This document shows positions 8,909 through 17,656 of a stretch of DNA of 64,000 nt, piece after piece; position 1 is the stretch's first letter; each line of letters opens with the position of its first letter. The notes under the pieces were generated by a model. The model made no database searches. It was not told the DNA's origin and saw only the letters and a list, made by a program, of their open reading frames with translations. Both the position numbers and the translations under genes were made by a program. Origin of the DNA: Phaeodactylibacter sp. (GTDB lineage Bacteria; Bacteroidota; Bacteroidia; Chitinophagales; Saprospiraceae); contig JAGFJD010000445.1 in assembly GCA_024102975.1 (NCBI GenBank), forward strand, positions 1 to 64,000. The letters run 5' to 3'.

Positions 8909-9709
8909 TTAGTGTGCTCTGAATCCCAGGTGTTTCGAAAACCATTCCTTCGCATTATGGTCAAAAACATACCCATAGTCTTTCACGATCTGCCGGTTCA
9001 TTTCCTGGAGGCAAACAATCTTGAAAGCCGCTATCCAGTCGGGCATGGAGAGGGTTTTCTGATCCCCGCTTGTGAAAAACAAGGTTTTCATCGTCCGGGA
9101 GAAAGCTTCCCGGTCCATGAATGACCCGTTCTCAGAAAAGGTTGCGTCCAGGGCTTTCCCAAAGACGGCGTCCAGGTTTTGCATAAAAGGTTCAAACAGC
9201 GCATTCAAATCTTCGTCAGTCGGAAAAAGGAAGCCTTTAAGTTTTCTGGCGTGGTGCTCCTGCTGGCCGTCCTTGTTTTTAACGTATATAATGAAGTCTT
9301 TGAAAACCGGAGGCGCTTCAACTGGTTTGTGTCTGCGCAGTTCCTTGCCGGCAAGTCCCTGCACGGAAGGCGCCGAAAACAGCTGCTTCCTGGAAAAGGA
9401 GATTTTCTGCCCCTGTGCGGGAAGGGTTATGTCAAAAATTTCCGGTTGCCCGTCCTGGCCCGCGACGGAATAACGCAGGTGAAAAGCCTGTTCGCCATCT
9501 TCCAGGTTGACAAACCCGGGGTTGAACTCCACCTCCATTTCATCCCCCAGGACGAAAATCCATCCCCGGTTATTAAAACATTGCTCATAGGTTTCCAGGC
9601 TGTCTATGTACGAAAATCCATCCGAAGGGTCCTGATCCGGATTGGGGCCGGGATTGGGCGGCGGTGTCGGATTGAAAATAGAAATGAAGAAATTTATGAG
9701 ACTTTCCAT
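8909..9709 (-). CDS. Unknown 266-residue protein in the CHAT-STAND operon
   Basis: I do not recognise this family. It begins with a short hydrophobic stretch (MESLINFFISIF), then a proline-rich linker (NPTPPPNPGPNPDQDP), then a beta-rich region (about 40-110) and an acidic, mostly helical C-terminal half with many aromatic residues. It starts 20 nt after the stop of the CHAT-STAND-WD40 gene and ends 13 nt before the 45-residue peptide gene, so the three almost certainly share a transcript. The context suggests a partner, substrate or effector of the CHAT protease-like domain; this is inference only. Confidence 0.7.
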   Translation of the reverse strand: MESLINFFISIFNPTPPPNPGPNPDQDPSDGFSYIDSLETYEQCFNNRGWIFVLGDEMEVEFNPGFVNLEDGEQAFHLRYSVAGQDGQPEIFDITLPAQGQKISFSRKQLFSAPSVQGLAGKELRRHKPVEAPPVFKDFIIYVKNKDGQQEHHARKLKGFLFPTDEDLNALFEPFMQNLDAVFGKALDATFSENGSFMDREAFSRTMKTLFFTSGDQKTLSMPDWIAAFKIVCLQEMNRQIVKDYGYVFDHNAKEWFSKHLGFRAH

Positions 9710-9729
9710 GACTTAAGGTTTTACATGTA

Positions 9730-12700
9730 TTATTCTGCAAATGGATACCAGGAATTATGTTCGGGCATTTTCATTTTCAGGGGGTTTACAAATATTCTGA
9801 TACAACCGTCACTGCTTCCGGCGAGGATGAACTCATCTCCTCCCGGCACAAAAGCCAGGTGGGATACCGCCGCCCCTCCGAAATCGTTCAGGGTTGTTAC
9901 GGCCGGAGCGTCCTGCGGCAAAAATCTCAGGCTGTACATATGCGCTACGCCGCCCTCTGAACCGGCGAGCAGGTACTGCCCGCCGGAAGAAAATGCCAGC
10001 GCATTCACCTTTTTTGCCTGGTCCGGATTGCTGTCGTTTTCTTCCCCTGCAAAGGCCAGTTTACCGTTGGGTTTAAAGACAAAAAAACGGGCATCAGTAC
10101 CATGCTCATTGGTTCCACCGGCGGCGATATAGTTGCCGGCGGGAGAATAGGCTACGGTCAGGATTTTTTTGCCGGCCGGATATTCTTTGGGCGTACCGGA
10201 ACGGATATCCCAGCGGCGGGCGATGCCATCGAAGCAGCCGGTGAGCAGGTATTTTCCATCGGGGGAAAAGGCCAGGGCGGATACAATATCCGGATGTTCC
10301 AATACGGCTAATTCCTGCCCGCTGAAATCCTGGATTACGGCTTTGCCGTCCGCTCCGCCGGTGGCGAAACAGCAGCCGTCGGGCGAGAGGGCGCCGGCAA
10401 AAACTGCACCGTCATGGGTGTTTTTTTCCAGCAGCAGTTCTTCCTCCCAGAGGTTCCATACGGCCGTATTGCCTTTATCGTCATAAGCCAGGAACCGCTG
10501 GCCCAGGGCCGTAATATGGGCGGCTGCGCCCTCGTGGCGGGCGAAAGTTTCCAGGAGTTCCTGGTGCATGGCCTTTAACCGGGATACCTGAGTTTCCTGC
10601 GAGTTGGTTTCGGGGCCAGAAGAAACGCCCCCACCACATGCCCCCAGGGTTTTGGCCACTTTGGAATCCTGCCTCCAAAGCCTGAAAACGTAGTCTTCTC
10701 CTCCGCTGATAAAGAACCGGCCATCCGGGCTGTAGGCGATGGCCTGTACCCAGCCCTCGTTGCCTTTGTAGGTTTTCAGCAGGTGCCCCGCCCGGTCCCA
10801 GAGCTTGATGTGCCGGTCCCCGCTGGCCGTAAGGATATACCTCCAGTCCGGAGAAAAAACGACATTGTTGACTTGCTGCGTGTGGCCAATGAAGTCGGTG
10901 TACTGCCGGGTTTTGATGTCCCATAAGCGCACTAAACCATCGCGGTAGCCGGCCAGGATGCCGTGCCCCAAAGAGTCGTAAGCCATGGCCAGCTTGACGA
11001 TCCCCTTTCCTTCTTTGTAGATAAAAGAATCCAGGCGGGTGTGGGTAAAGCGGTTCCAGAGATAAATCCTGCTGTCGAAGCCGGCGGTGAGCATCAGGCT
11101 GTCGTCGGCACAAAACTCCAGGGTGGTAACGCCTCCCTGGAAAGGGTCGCCCGAGCCGTCCGGGTGCGCTGCCCAGCTCGTCCTTTGGCCATCCGGGCCC
11201 CAGTAGAATACCTTTCCGTTGCTTGCCCCGCCGTAGATGCCTTTGCCGTCGGGGGAAAACCTGGCTGTGTAAAACCAGCTTTCTCCTCCGAACAATTCCG
11301 GCGTACCGCCGCCGCGCGGCCACAGCCGTACCAGTGAATCCCGGCTGGCGGTCAGTACGGCCTGTTCGTCGCCGGAAAAGAGGGCGGAGTACACTCTTTG
11401 AGGGTGCGGAAAAGAATCGATCCGCAGGTTTTTCCCGTTCAGGCTGTTTTTCCAGATGCAGGCGTTGCTGCCGCTGGTGAAGAGAAACTGATCGCCCCGG
11501 CTGGAAAACCGGATGCTGCGGATGTATTTGCTTACCTTGACAGGAAGAGCCTGGTAGAACTCGTTATTCAGGAAAAGGTCGTTCAGGGCCTGCAGGGCAG
11601 CCCGGTCGTCCGGCCTTTTTTCCAATGCCTGGTATAAGGGTGCCAGAGCCAGCGTGGGGTCTGTTCTTTCCAGCGCCCGGGCTTCGGCTACCCATCCGTT
11701 AACCCGGGCTTTTACTCCGCTTTGCCACCAGAGGAAGGAGGTGACGAGCAGGAGGGCCACGATCGCCGCCGTCAGTCCGGCACGCCATCTCCGGTTGCGC
11801 TTCCGCTCCGCCAACAGCTTTGCCCGCCGCTCCCGGCTTTTTTCCACCAGTTCCCTCTCCTTCATCGTCCACATCCGCATGCCGCCCACTCCTGCTTCCA
11901 CCAGCGCCAGGTCCTCCTCGTCGATGTAGGTGCGCTCCGGGCTGATGACGTAATCCGCCATCTTGGAGTTCAGGATGCGCAGCGCCCGCTGTCCCGGCTT
12001 ATCCGAATCGCGGATTTCCCGTTGTACGATGGGTGCCAGGGTGTCGTGGGCGAGGGTGGTCTGTTCAGGCCCCAGGCCGGCCAGCAGGTAGAGGGACTGA
12101 AACCGGGCGAGCAACTGTTGAAGAATATCGTTCTGATGCTGATAGCGGGTGCGCAGGTCATCAAGTTTGCGGCTTTCGGCAGTGCCCAGGACGGTAGTGT
12201 GGTAATGCAACATGTCGAGCGCCAGGCCGGAGCTTTCTACCTGCTGCTGAATCTCTCCTTCCCAGTCGCGGATTTTTGCCATTTGCTGGTGGAAGAAGTC
12301 GTAGAGCATGATGCCCTCTTTTTTCAGTTTCTGGTAGTCATCTACCCGGAATGTTCGCTTGTCGTGTTCTTCCTGTTGCTGCCAAAGTTTAGTCAGTATA
12401 ATCTGCAGCACCGGCGCGATGGGGGAGTTCCGGTCTTCCATCAGGTCGTCGGCGACCAATACCGGCAGCCCCTTTTCGATCTCCAGGCGGTATTTGTTTT
12501 GCACATACTGGTTGGAGGCGAGGCCGCCGGCAATCTCCAGGATACCCTTTCTGTCCAGCCGTTCCAGAAAGACTTTTTCTTTGGGCAGGCGGACTGTCCG
12601 GCAGGCTTTTTCGATCTCCGGGTCGTATTCTTTGCGGTAGCTGAGCAGCAGCTTGCCGGCCGGCCGTTCATCGGGTCGGGCGAAGAGGGCGATGGCCGTT

Positions 12701-13881
12701 TGCAGGAAACAATCCAGCTCTTCCGGTTGGCCGTCGGCGGGGCGGGTGAATACCTCTTCCACCTGGTCAAGTACGATGATCAGGCCTGTTTTTTCAGACT
12801 GCGCTTCCAGGAGTTTCCACTGCTTCAACAGCTGCGCCGTGTCGGGTTTTTCCTCTTTGATTTCCAGTGCCTGGGCCAGGTGCCCCAGCAGCCCCGTTTC
12901 CGGCTGGCGGCGGAACATCCGGATGTCGTATTCTCCCTCCAGGCGGGGAAACAGCCCGGCTTCCAGCAGGGAGGATTTGCCGACACCTGACTGCCCGTAC
13001 AGCAGGATGGCCGGGGCGGTCATCGGATTGTGGATGCGGTGGTAGAGGTCGCGGATGTAGCTGCCCCTGCCAAAAAAGATGCAGGCATCCTCTTTTGCGT
13101 AGCGCTCCAGAAAGCGGTAGGGTTCTTCCGGGAAGCCGTAGCGGGCAGGAATGCCGGGCAGCCCGAAGTAAGGGTCGTTGGCGGCGTCGGGCAGGTTCCA
13201 GTCGCGGATGGCCTCGGCGCCGGGGCGGTAGCGGATTTCCCAGGGGAACTGTTCGGCCTGTGTGCTCAGGTCGAAGATCATGTCCCGGTTGCTTTCCGAA
13301 GTAATTTGCTTTTGGTAATAACGGCTCAGCTCTCGTACGCCTTCGCCGGCTTTCATTCTATGAACGGCTTCCTGCCAGGCCTGCTCCAGCGGCATCCCCT
13401 CCCCCATAGCCTTATAAAAAGCAGATGCCAGTTCAGATGCGATGCGGTCGTCAACCGCACCGACGGTGCCCACTACAGCGGGCACTCCGTTGTTTATCAG
13501 GTCTTCGGCCTGCCGGGCCGAATGGCAGCCGTTGAGGAAAACGAGTTGCAGGCTCTTTTGTCCGGCCAGGAAAGGGACAAGCCCCTGGCCGTGAGCCAGT
13601 TGCGTTTTGCCGTCGGCTTGCTCCAGCAACAGCTCATAGCTTCCGGCGTGGCCGCCGTAGTGAAAGATGGCGATGCGGTTGCGGTATTTCTCTCTTTGGA
13701 AAGTGTCGATCAGGTTGTCCAGAGTGGTATTAGGCAGGATCACCAGCTCGCACAGCCCCCTGTCCTCGGCCTTTTCGAGCGCAGACCGCAGGCGATCCAT
13801 TTCCAGGGGCAGGTTGCGCAGGTAGCGCTGCCCTTCTTCCCGCTCGTTGGCAAAGGCCAGGAGTATGGCTGGTTTATTCAT
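9730..13881 (-). CDS. CHAT (caspase-like) - STAND NTPase - transmembrane - WD40 repeat protein
   Basis: A 1383-residue multidomain protein. Residues 1-200 form a caspase-like CHAT domain with the dyad His78 (HYGGHAG) and Cys119 (LNGCHSAR). A STAND-type NTPase module follows from about 265: Walker A GQSGVGKSS (296-304) and Walker B LIIVLDQVEE (Asp372), with helical and winged-helix-like regions to about 660. A membrane helix lies at about 702-718 (AIVALLLVTSFLWW). The rest is a WD40 propeller region (about 760-1370) with repeated SPDG...ILTAS.D..I.LWD units. STAND proteins usually switch on when the repeat region senses a ligand, and CHAT domains are cysteine proteases in several conflict systems. 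It is first in a three-gene operon with the genes at 8909 and 8758. Confidence 0.9.
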   Translation of the reverse strand: MNKPAILLAFANEREEGQRYLRNLPLEMDRLRSALEKAEDRGLCELVILPNTTLDNLIDTFQREKYRNRIAIFHYGGHAGSYELLLEQADGKTQLAHGQGLVPFLAGQKSLQLVFLNGCHSARQAEDLINNGVPAVVGTVGAVDDRIASELASAFYKAMGEGMPLEQAWQEAVHRMKAGEGVRELSRYYQKQITSESNRDMIFDLSTQAEQFPWEIRYRPGAEAIRDWNLPDAANDPYFGLPGIPARYGFPEEPYRFLERYAKEDACIFFGRGSYIRDLYHRIHNPMTAPAILLYGQSGVGKSSLLEAGLFPRLEGEYDIRMFRRQPETGLLGHLAQALEIKEEKPDTAQLLKQWKLLEAQSEKTGLIIVLDQVEEVFTRPADGQPEELDCFLQTAIALFARPDERPAGKLLLSYRKEYDPEIEKACRTVRLPKEKVFLERLDRKGILEIAGGLASNQYVQNKYRLEIEKGLPVLVADDLMEDRNSPIAPVLQIILTKLWQQQEEHDKRTFRVDDYQKLKKEGIMLYDFFHQQMAKIRDWEGEIQQQVESSGLALDMLHYHTTVLGTAESRKLDDLRTRYQHQNDILQQLLARFQSLYLLAGLGPEQTTLAHDTLAPIVQREIRDSDKPGQRALRILNSKMADYVISPERTYIDEEDLALVEAGVGGMRMWTMKERELVEKSRERRAKLLAERKRNRRWRAGLTAAIVALLLVTSFLWWQSGVKARVNGWVAEARALERTDPTLALAPLYQALEKRPDDRAALQALNDLFLNNEFYQALPVKVSKYIRSIRFSSRGDQFLFTSGSNACIWKNSLNGKNLRIDSFPHPQRVYSALFSGDEQAVLTASRDSLVRLWPRGGGTPELFGGESWFYTARFSPDGKGIYGGASNGKVFYWGPDGQRTSWAAHPDGSGDPFQGGVTTLEFCADDSLMLTAGFDSRIYLWNRFTHTRLDSFIYKEGKGIVKLAMAYDSLGHGILAGYRDGLVRLWDIKTRQYTDFIGHTQQVNNVVFSPDWRYILTASGDRHIKLWDRAGHLLKTYKGNEGWVQAIAYSPDGRFFISGGEDYVFRLWRQDSKVAKTLGACGGGVSSGPETNSQETQVSRLKAMHQELLETFARHEGAAAHITALGQRFLAYDDKGNTAVWNLWEEELLLEKNTHDGAVFAGALSPDGCCFATGGADGKAVIQDFSGQELAVLEHPDIVSALAFSPDGKYLLTGCFDGIARRWDIRSGTPKEYPAGKKILTVAYSPAGNYIAAGGTNEHGTDARFFVFKPNGKLAFAGEENDSNPDQAKKVNALAFSSGGQYLLAGSEGGVAHMYSLRFLPQDAPAVTTLNDFGGAAVSHLAFVPGGDEFILAGSSDGCIRIFVNPLKMKMPEHNSWYPFAE

Positions 13882-14386
13882 GAAAGGGGCTTAGTACTGC
13901 AAAATCTGACGACCCGCTTCGTTCTCACAATCCAAAGATAAACATATATTTATGTAGTGATTAGCACGTATCTTGTGATTTCCTGGACTTATTTTGCGTA
14001 AGGTACCGCTGAACGGTGCCGAAAGCCAGACTGATTCGGCGGTGGGTAGCATGCGGCGGGTAGTGGACAGGAAATTGATGGTAAGTGGCTGTCGGCCTCA
14101 GGAGGGGCAGGATCTTTTCCTTCAGAAAACGGAGCCGTGGGAGTTGAAATGAGCCGTTTGGGGCTAAAGCTAGTGGCCAGGCGACTTCAAGTCGCCTGGC
14201 CACTAGCTCAGGTAGGTACGCATATTGGCTGAAGCAAAGTTACCCCTTTTTCCGGACAATTTCCGGGACAGTTAGCATGCTCTGGCCAGGGCCTGTTTTA
14301 CAGCTTAAACGGTAAAAATGGCTCGTAGTTTTTTGATTATCAGAATCATAGACTTTTGTTTTTTGGCAGCAGGCGATAACGCCCCT
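13882..14386. other. Intergenic region between the CHAT operon and the SNF2 gene
   Basis: About 500 nt with no convincing gene; an 80-codon open frame on the minus strand (13961-14203) runs through a palindrome and has no recognisable features. It must carry the CHAT operon promoter and, on the other side, the 3' end of the SNF2 transcript. The perfect palindrome at 14168-14208 is listed separately. Confidence 0.6.
14168..14208. repeat. Perfect 41-nt palindrome (20-bp arms)
   Basis: Arms AGCTAGTGGCCAGGCGACTT (14168-14187) and its exact reverse complement (14189-14208) are separated by a single C. With no mismatch over 20 bp it would form a very stable hairpin or cruciform. There is no T-run on either side, so a plain intrinsic terminator is not the best reading. 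The central ACTT-N-AAGT core recurs in a shorter hairpin at 59419-59436. Confidence 0.85.
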
Positions 14387-16879
14387 TTACAACCTGCCCA
14401 ACAGCCCTCCCAGCAGCTTCACCGCATTCTTCACCACCTCATCGCTCTCCACCGGTATTTTGAGGTACGTTTGCCCGGTCGATTCGTCCTTTTCGGTGAT
14501 CTCGTCCACCAACTGGCGGGTAGCCTGTTCGTCGGCCAGGGTCTGGGCGAGTCGGCCCAGGAAGCTGACTCCCTGGCTGATCAGCTCGCGGGGGCTGCCG
14601 GCGGCAGCGGCAAGGGGTTCGCCTTTGGGCTGGCGAGTGGACGGGGCGGCGGGTTGCTTCTCCGGCGCGGGTTCCTCTTCGCGCCAGTCCTCGGCTGGTT
14701 TGGGGGCTTCCTCTTCCGGAGCGGCAGGGGGCGCGCCCTGGGGCACTTCCAGGTCGGTGTCGCTGCCCACTTCGGCGGGTGCTTCGGCCGGTTCGGAGGG
14801 GGTAGCCACCTTTTCCAGGTTCTCCATAAAGTCGCGGAACTTGCGGTCGCTCATGAATACGGAGTCCTCCACGGCATCCAGCACGGCGTCGGCCAGGGAG
14901 GATTTGAACTTCAGGGTGGACAGCATGCGGTGCTCGATGGTGCCTTCGGAGATCAGGTTGATGACCTGTACCTGCCGCTTTTGCCCCAGGCGGAAGATAC
15001 GGGCGATGCGTTGTTCGAGCACGGCGGGGTTCCAGGGGATGTCGAGGTTGATGACCAGGGCGGCCCGTTGCAGGTTGAGGCCCAGGCCGCCGGCGTCGGT
15101 GGACAGGAAGACCCGGCAGTTGTCGTCGTCCCGGAAGCGGTCGAGCAAATCACCCCGCTGGGTGCTGGGTACGCCGCCGTGCAGGTAAGCAAATTCGACC
15201 TCCCGTTCTTCCAGCTCCTGGGAGACGATGCGGGTCATGCGTTCCCACTGGCTGAAGACGACCACCTTTTCTTCCGGTTCGGCCAGGCGCTCTTCGAGGA
15301 TGTAGAACAGCTCGCTGATCTTGGTATCGTGGCGGGTTTGCTGGTCGACCAGGTAGGTGCTGTCGCAGCTCATGCGCATCAGGTTGAGGCAGCTGAGCAG
15401 GCGCTGGCGGTCCTGTTCTTTGAGGAAGCCGAGGCGGCGCCATTTGGCCACCAGCTGGGCGACGTCGGACTCGAAGCTGTTGTGCAGCTCCATCTGCCGG
15501 GGCGTCATGGGCACCAGGAGGTGCTGGTCGATGCGCTCGGGCAATTGTTTGAGCACGTCGCGCTTGCGGCGGCGGATCATCACGTGCCTGAGCTTCTCGT
15601 TGATCTCGTCCAGGCGGCGGTAGCCGCGCACGGCACCGGTTTCGTCCTTCACCTGGTGGCGGTGCAGCAGCAAGTAGAGTGGCCCGAGCAGGTGCTGGTC
15701 GAGGAACTGCACGATGGAGTAGAGGTCTTCCAGCTTGTTCTCCAGGGGCGTACCGGTCAGGGCCATGCGGTAGGGCGCTTCCAGGCGTTTGACGGCCCGT
15801 GCGATCTTGGTGTCCCAGTTTTTGATCCGTTGGGCCTCGTCGAGGATGATCAGGTCGGGCAAGCTTTGGTTGATGTATTCGTAGTCGCGGGCGACGACAT
15901 TATAGGTGATGATCTTGTAAAAATTTTCATTATCCAGGTATTGTTCCCGGCGTTTGTGCATGGGCCCCTCAATGACGGAGACGGTATTTTCGGTAAATTT
16001 CCGGATTTCCGCCCGCCACTGATATTTGAGGGAAGTCGGGCAAATGATCATCACGGAACCGATGCCCAGTTCTCTGCGGTAAAGCTCTGCCGTGGCGATA
16101 GCCTGGATGGTTTTGCCCAGCCCCATTTCGTCGGCCAGCAGGCAGCGGCCTGCCCGCAGAGCGAAGAGTACGCCCTCGCGCTGATAGGGGAAGAGCTGGG
16201 TGTCGATCAGTCCCTCCAGGCTGTGAGGGTCGTTGTCCAGGCGGTCAGCCAGGAGGTGGCGGCGGGCGTCGTCCCGTTTCTGGATGACGAAGTCCAGCGC
16301 GTCGGGGTAGCAGCGAAAGTCGGGCGACAACTGTCGGGCAGCATCCAGGAATTGGTCGATCTCCAGATAGGCATGGGGAAACAAAATGCCCTCCTCGTCG
16401 AAATACCCTTTGGCCAGTTCCCGGAAAGCATCTTCCTGATCTGTGCCGATGCGCAGGCGCAGGGTGCGCTCTTCGCCGTAGTGGAGATAGACGGAACTGT
16501 AGGCCCGTTCGGGCGGCGGTTTTTTGAAATGCTGTTTATTGCCGTAGGTGTGTTGCAACTTGTGCAGTGCCCACTCGATATGCTTGCAGGTACCCAGGCC
16601 GTTGGTGGCGAAGTCGAGGCAGGAGCAGAAGTTGTCGTCCGGTTCCCGGCCGCGCAGGGCGAGCCGGTAGACGGTGTTGCTTTCCGGGTTGCCGACGGTA
16701 AAATCAGACCATACCGGGTGCCCGCCGAGATTGGTGAGTTCGAATTTTTGCTCCTGGCCAAACTGCTGCCGCAGGCCGATCTGCCAGTCCCGCAGGCTCA
16801 TCTCCTCCGGTTGCTTATGATAACTGATGCGTTTGGCTTTTTTCTTTTTTTCTTTTCCGCTGTTTTTTGTCTTGGCCAT
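14387..16879 (-). CDS. SWIM zinc finger - SNF2 family DEAD/H-box helicase
   Basis: An 830-residue SWI2/SNF2-type ATPase. A SWIM zinc-binding motif (CxCx10CxH: Cys85, Cys87, Cys98, His100) precedes the helicase core. Motif I is DEMGLGKT (about 250-257), motif II is DEAQ (347-350), and the second RecA lobe has the expected STDAGGLGLNLQ and QRIARIFRLGQ signatures. The C-terminal 150 residues are acidic and proline/alanine rich, then helical. Such enzymes move along or remodel protein-DNA complexes with ATP and are frequent in bacteria, sometimes in defence loci. It ends beside the CHAT operon, but a 505-nt gap separates them. Start at MAKTKNSGKE, with a lysine-rich head. Confidence 0.93.
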   Translation of the reverse strand: MAKTKNSGKEKKKKAKRISYHKQPEEMSLRDWQIGLRQQFGQEQKFELTNLGGHPVWSDFTVGNPESNTVYRLALRGREPDDNFCSCLDFATNGLGTCKHIEWALHKLQHTYGNKQHFKKPPPERAYSSVYLHYGEERTLRLRIGTDQEDAFRELAKGYFDEEGILFPHAYLEIDQFLDAARQLSPDFRCYPDALDFVIQKRDDARRHLLADRLDNDPHSLEGLIDTQLFPYQREGVLFALRAGRCLLADEMGLGKTIQAIATAELYRRELGIGSVMIICPTSLKYQWRAEIRKFTENTVSVIEGPMHKRREQYLDNENFYKIITYNVVARDYEYINQSLPDLIILDEAQRIKNWDTKIARAVKRLEAPYRMALTGTPLENKLEDLYSIVQFLDQHLLGPLYLLLHRHQVKDETGAVRGYRRLDEINEKLRHVMIRRRKRDVLKQLPERIDQHLLVPMTPRQMELHNSFESDVAQLVAKWRRLGFLKEQDRQRLLSCLNLMRMSCDSTYLVDQQTRHDTKISELFYILEERLAEPEEKVVVFSQWERMTRIVSQELEEREVEFAYLHGGVPSTQRGDLLDRFRDDDNCRVFLSTDAGGLGLNLQRAALVINLDIPWNPAVLEQRIARIFRLGQKRQVQVINLISEGTIEHRMLSTLKFKSSLADAVLDAVEDSVFMSDRKFRDFMENLEKVATPSEPAEAPAEVGSDTDLEVPQGAPPAAPEEEAPKPAEDWREEEPAPEKQPAAPSTRQPKGEPLAAAAGSPRELISQGVSFLGRLAQTLADEQATRQLVDEITEKDESTGQTYLKIPVESDEVVKNAVKLLGGLLGRL

Positions 16880-17042
16880 AGTGAAGCGATGGATTTGTAG
16901 TGAAATTACGCGACGTGCTAAGCTAAAGGTTTTGGGGCATTCTTTGTGAGTAGAGTGCCATTTTATTATTCCGGAGGATCATTTGCCGAGCTGATGGGAG
17001 TGCATGGATGATTTGATTGTTTTAATTTTTTGTTTTTTTATG

Positions 17043-17070
17043 TTTGATTAAAAAACAAATTGTATATTTA
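17043..17070 (+). promoter_or_regulatory. Putative Bacteroidota promoter for the NTF2-like gene
   Basis: TATATTTA (17063-17070) resembles the TAnnTTTG -7 box. TTTG at 17043-17046 is closer than the ideal spacing (16 nt), so a T-rich -33 region further upstream may be used instead. The whole stretch is very AT-rich. Confidence 0.35.
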
Positions 17071-17098
17071 GGCTAATTCTAACACAAAACCCAATACT

Positions 17099-17581
17099 AT
17101 GAATTATCAACACCTTTTAAAAAAAGTATGCCTACCCTTGCTGCTCACCGTATTCGCTTTTCCCCTTTTGGCGCAGGACTGCCCGCACCAGGCCCTGCTC
17201 GACAAAATGGACAAAGCCATGATGGAGAAAAACGCGGAGATGACGGCAGCGCTCTACCACGCCGACGCCGTGCGCCACACCCAGGAAGGAGATATTGAAG
17301 GGCAGGAAAAAATCAGGGAGCAAACCGCCGAATTTTACAGGAATGTCCCTGATGCTGAAGGTAAAAACCACGACATCATCTGTAGCGGGGATTATGCGGT
17401 CGTGCGCTGGGAGGGCAAAGGCACCCCTGAAGGAGCCCCCAAAACGGTCAGTGTAACCGGGATCACGATCTACAAGATCAAAGACGGCAAGGTGATCGAA
17501 GAGTGGGAGGAAATGAACACCCTCTCCCTGATGATGCAGATGGGGTTTGAGCTGAAGCCGCCGGGACAAGCCAAAGATTAA
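17099..17581 (+). CDS. Secreted SnoaL/NTF2-like fold protein
   Basis: 160 residues. A signal peptide (LPLLLTVFAFPLLAQ, cleavage near residue 25) is followed by one NTF2-like cone domain: an N-terminal helix (QALLDKMDKAMMEKNAE), ALYHADAVRH, a helix over EGQEKIREQTAEFY, and sheet strands ending GITIYKIKDGKVIEEWEEMN. These small domains serve as polyketide-cyclase-like enzymes or ligand-binding proteins; nothing here fixes a substrate. It is a single-gene unit, followed 14 nt later by a strong hairpin shared with the convergent Memo gene. Confidence 0.8.
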   Translation: MNYQHLLKKVCLPLLLTVFAFPLLAQDCPHQALLDKMDKAMMEKNAEMTAALYHADAVRHTQEGDIEGQEKIREQTAEFYRNVPDAEGKNHDIICSGDYAVVRWEGKGTPEGAPKTVSVTGITIYKIKDGKVIEEWEEMNTLSLMMQMGFELKPPGQAKD

Positions 17582-17594
17582 TTTCAAATTCAGA

Positions 17595-17642
17595 ACAGCC
17601 CGCTTTTCACCGAAATTCAGGAAGCGGGCTGTCTGGGTTTTG
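17595..17642. terminator. Bidirectional terminator hairpin
   Basis: An 11-bp stem, ACAGCCCGCTT (17595-17605) with AAGCGGGCTGT (17632-17642), lies between convergent genes and is followed by GGGTTTTG on the plus strand. Its position between the NTF2-like gene and the Memo-like gene suggests termination from both sides. Confidence 0.65.
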
Positions 17643-17656
17643 GGATAACCTTTTCG

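Noticed and set aside
9179..10132. A 317-codon plus-strand frame across the junction of the 266-residue and CHAT genes
   Set aside because: It is antisense to two genes with good coding character and shows no family-like motif.
13961..14203. An 80-codon minus-strand frame near the CHAT operon start
   Set aside because: Its first codons are the perfect palindrome and the rest has no recognisable domain or start context.
14318..16900. An 860-codon open frame on the plus strand opposite the SNF2 gene
   Set aside because: The minus strand encodes a full SNF2 helicase with all motifs. The plus-strand product is low-complexity Val/Gly/Ala/Asp/Gln-rich sequence typical of antisense of GC-rich coding DNA.
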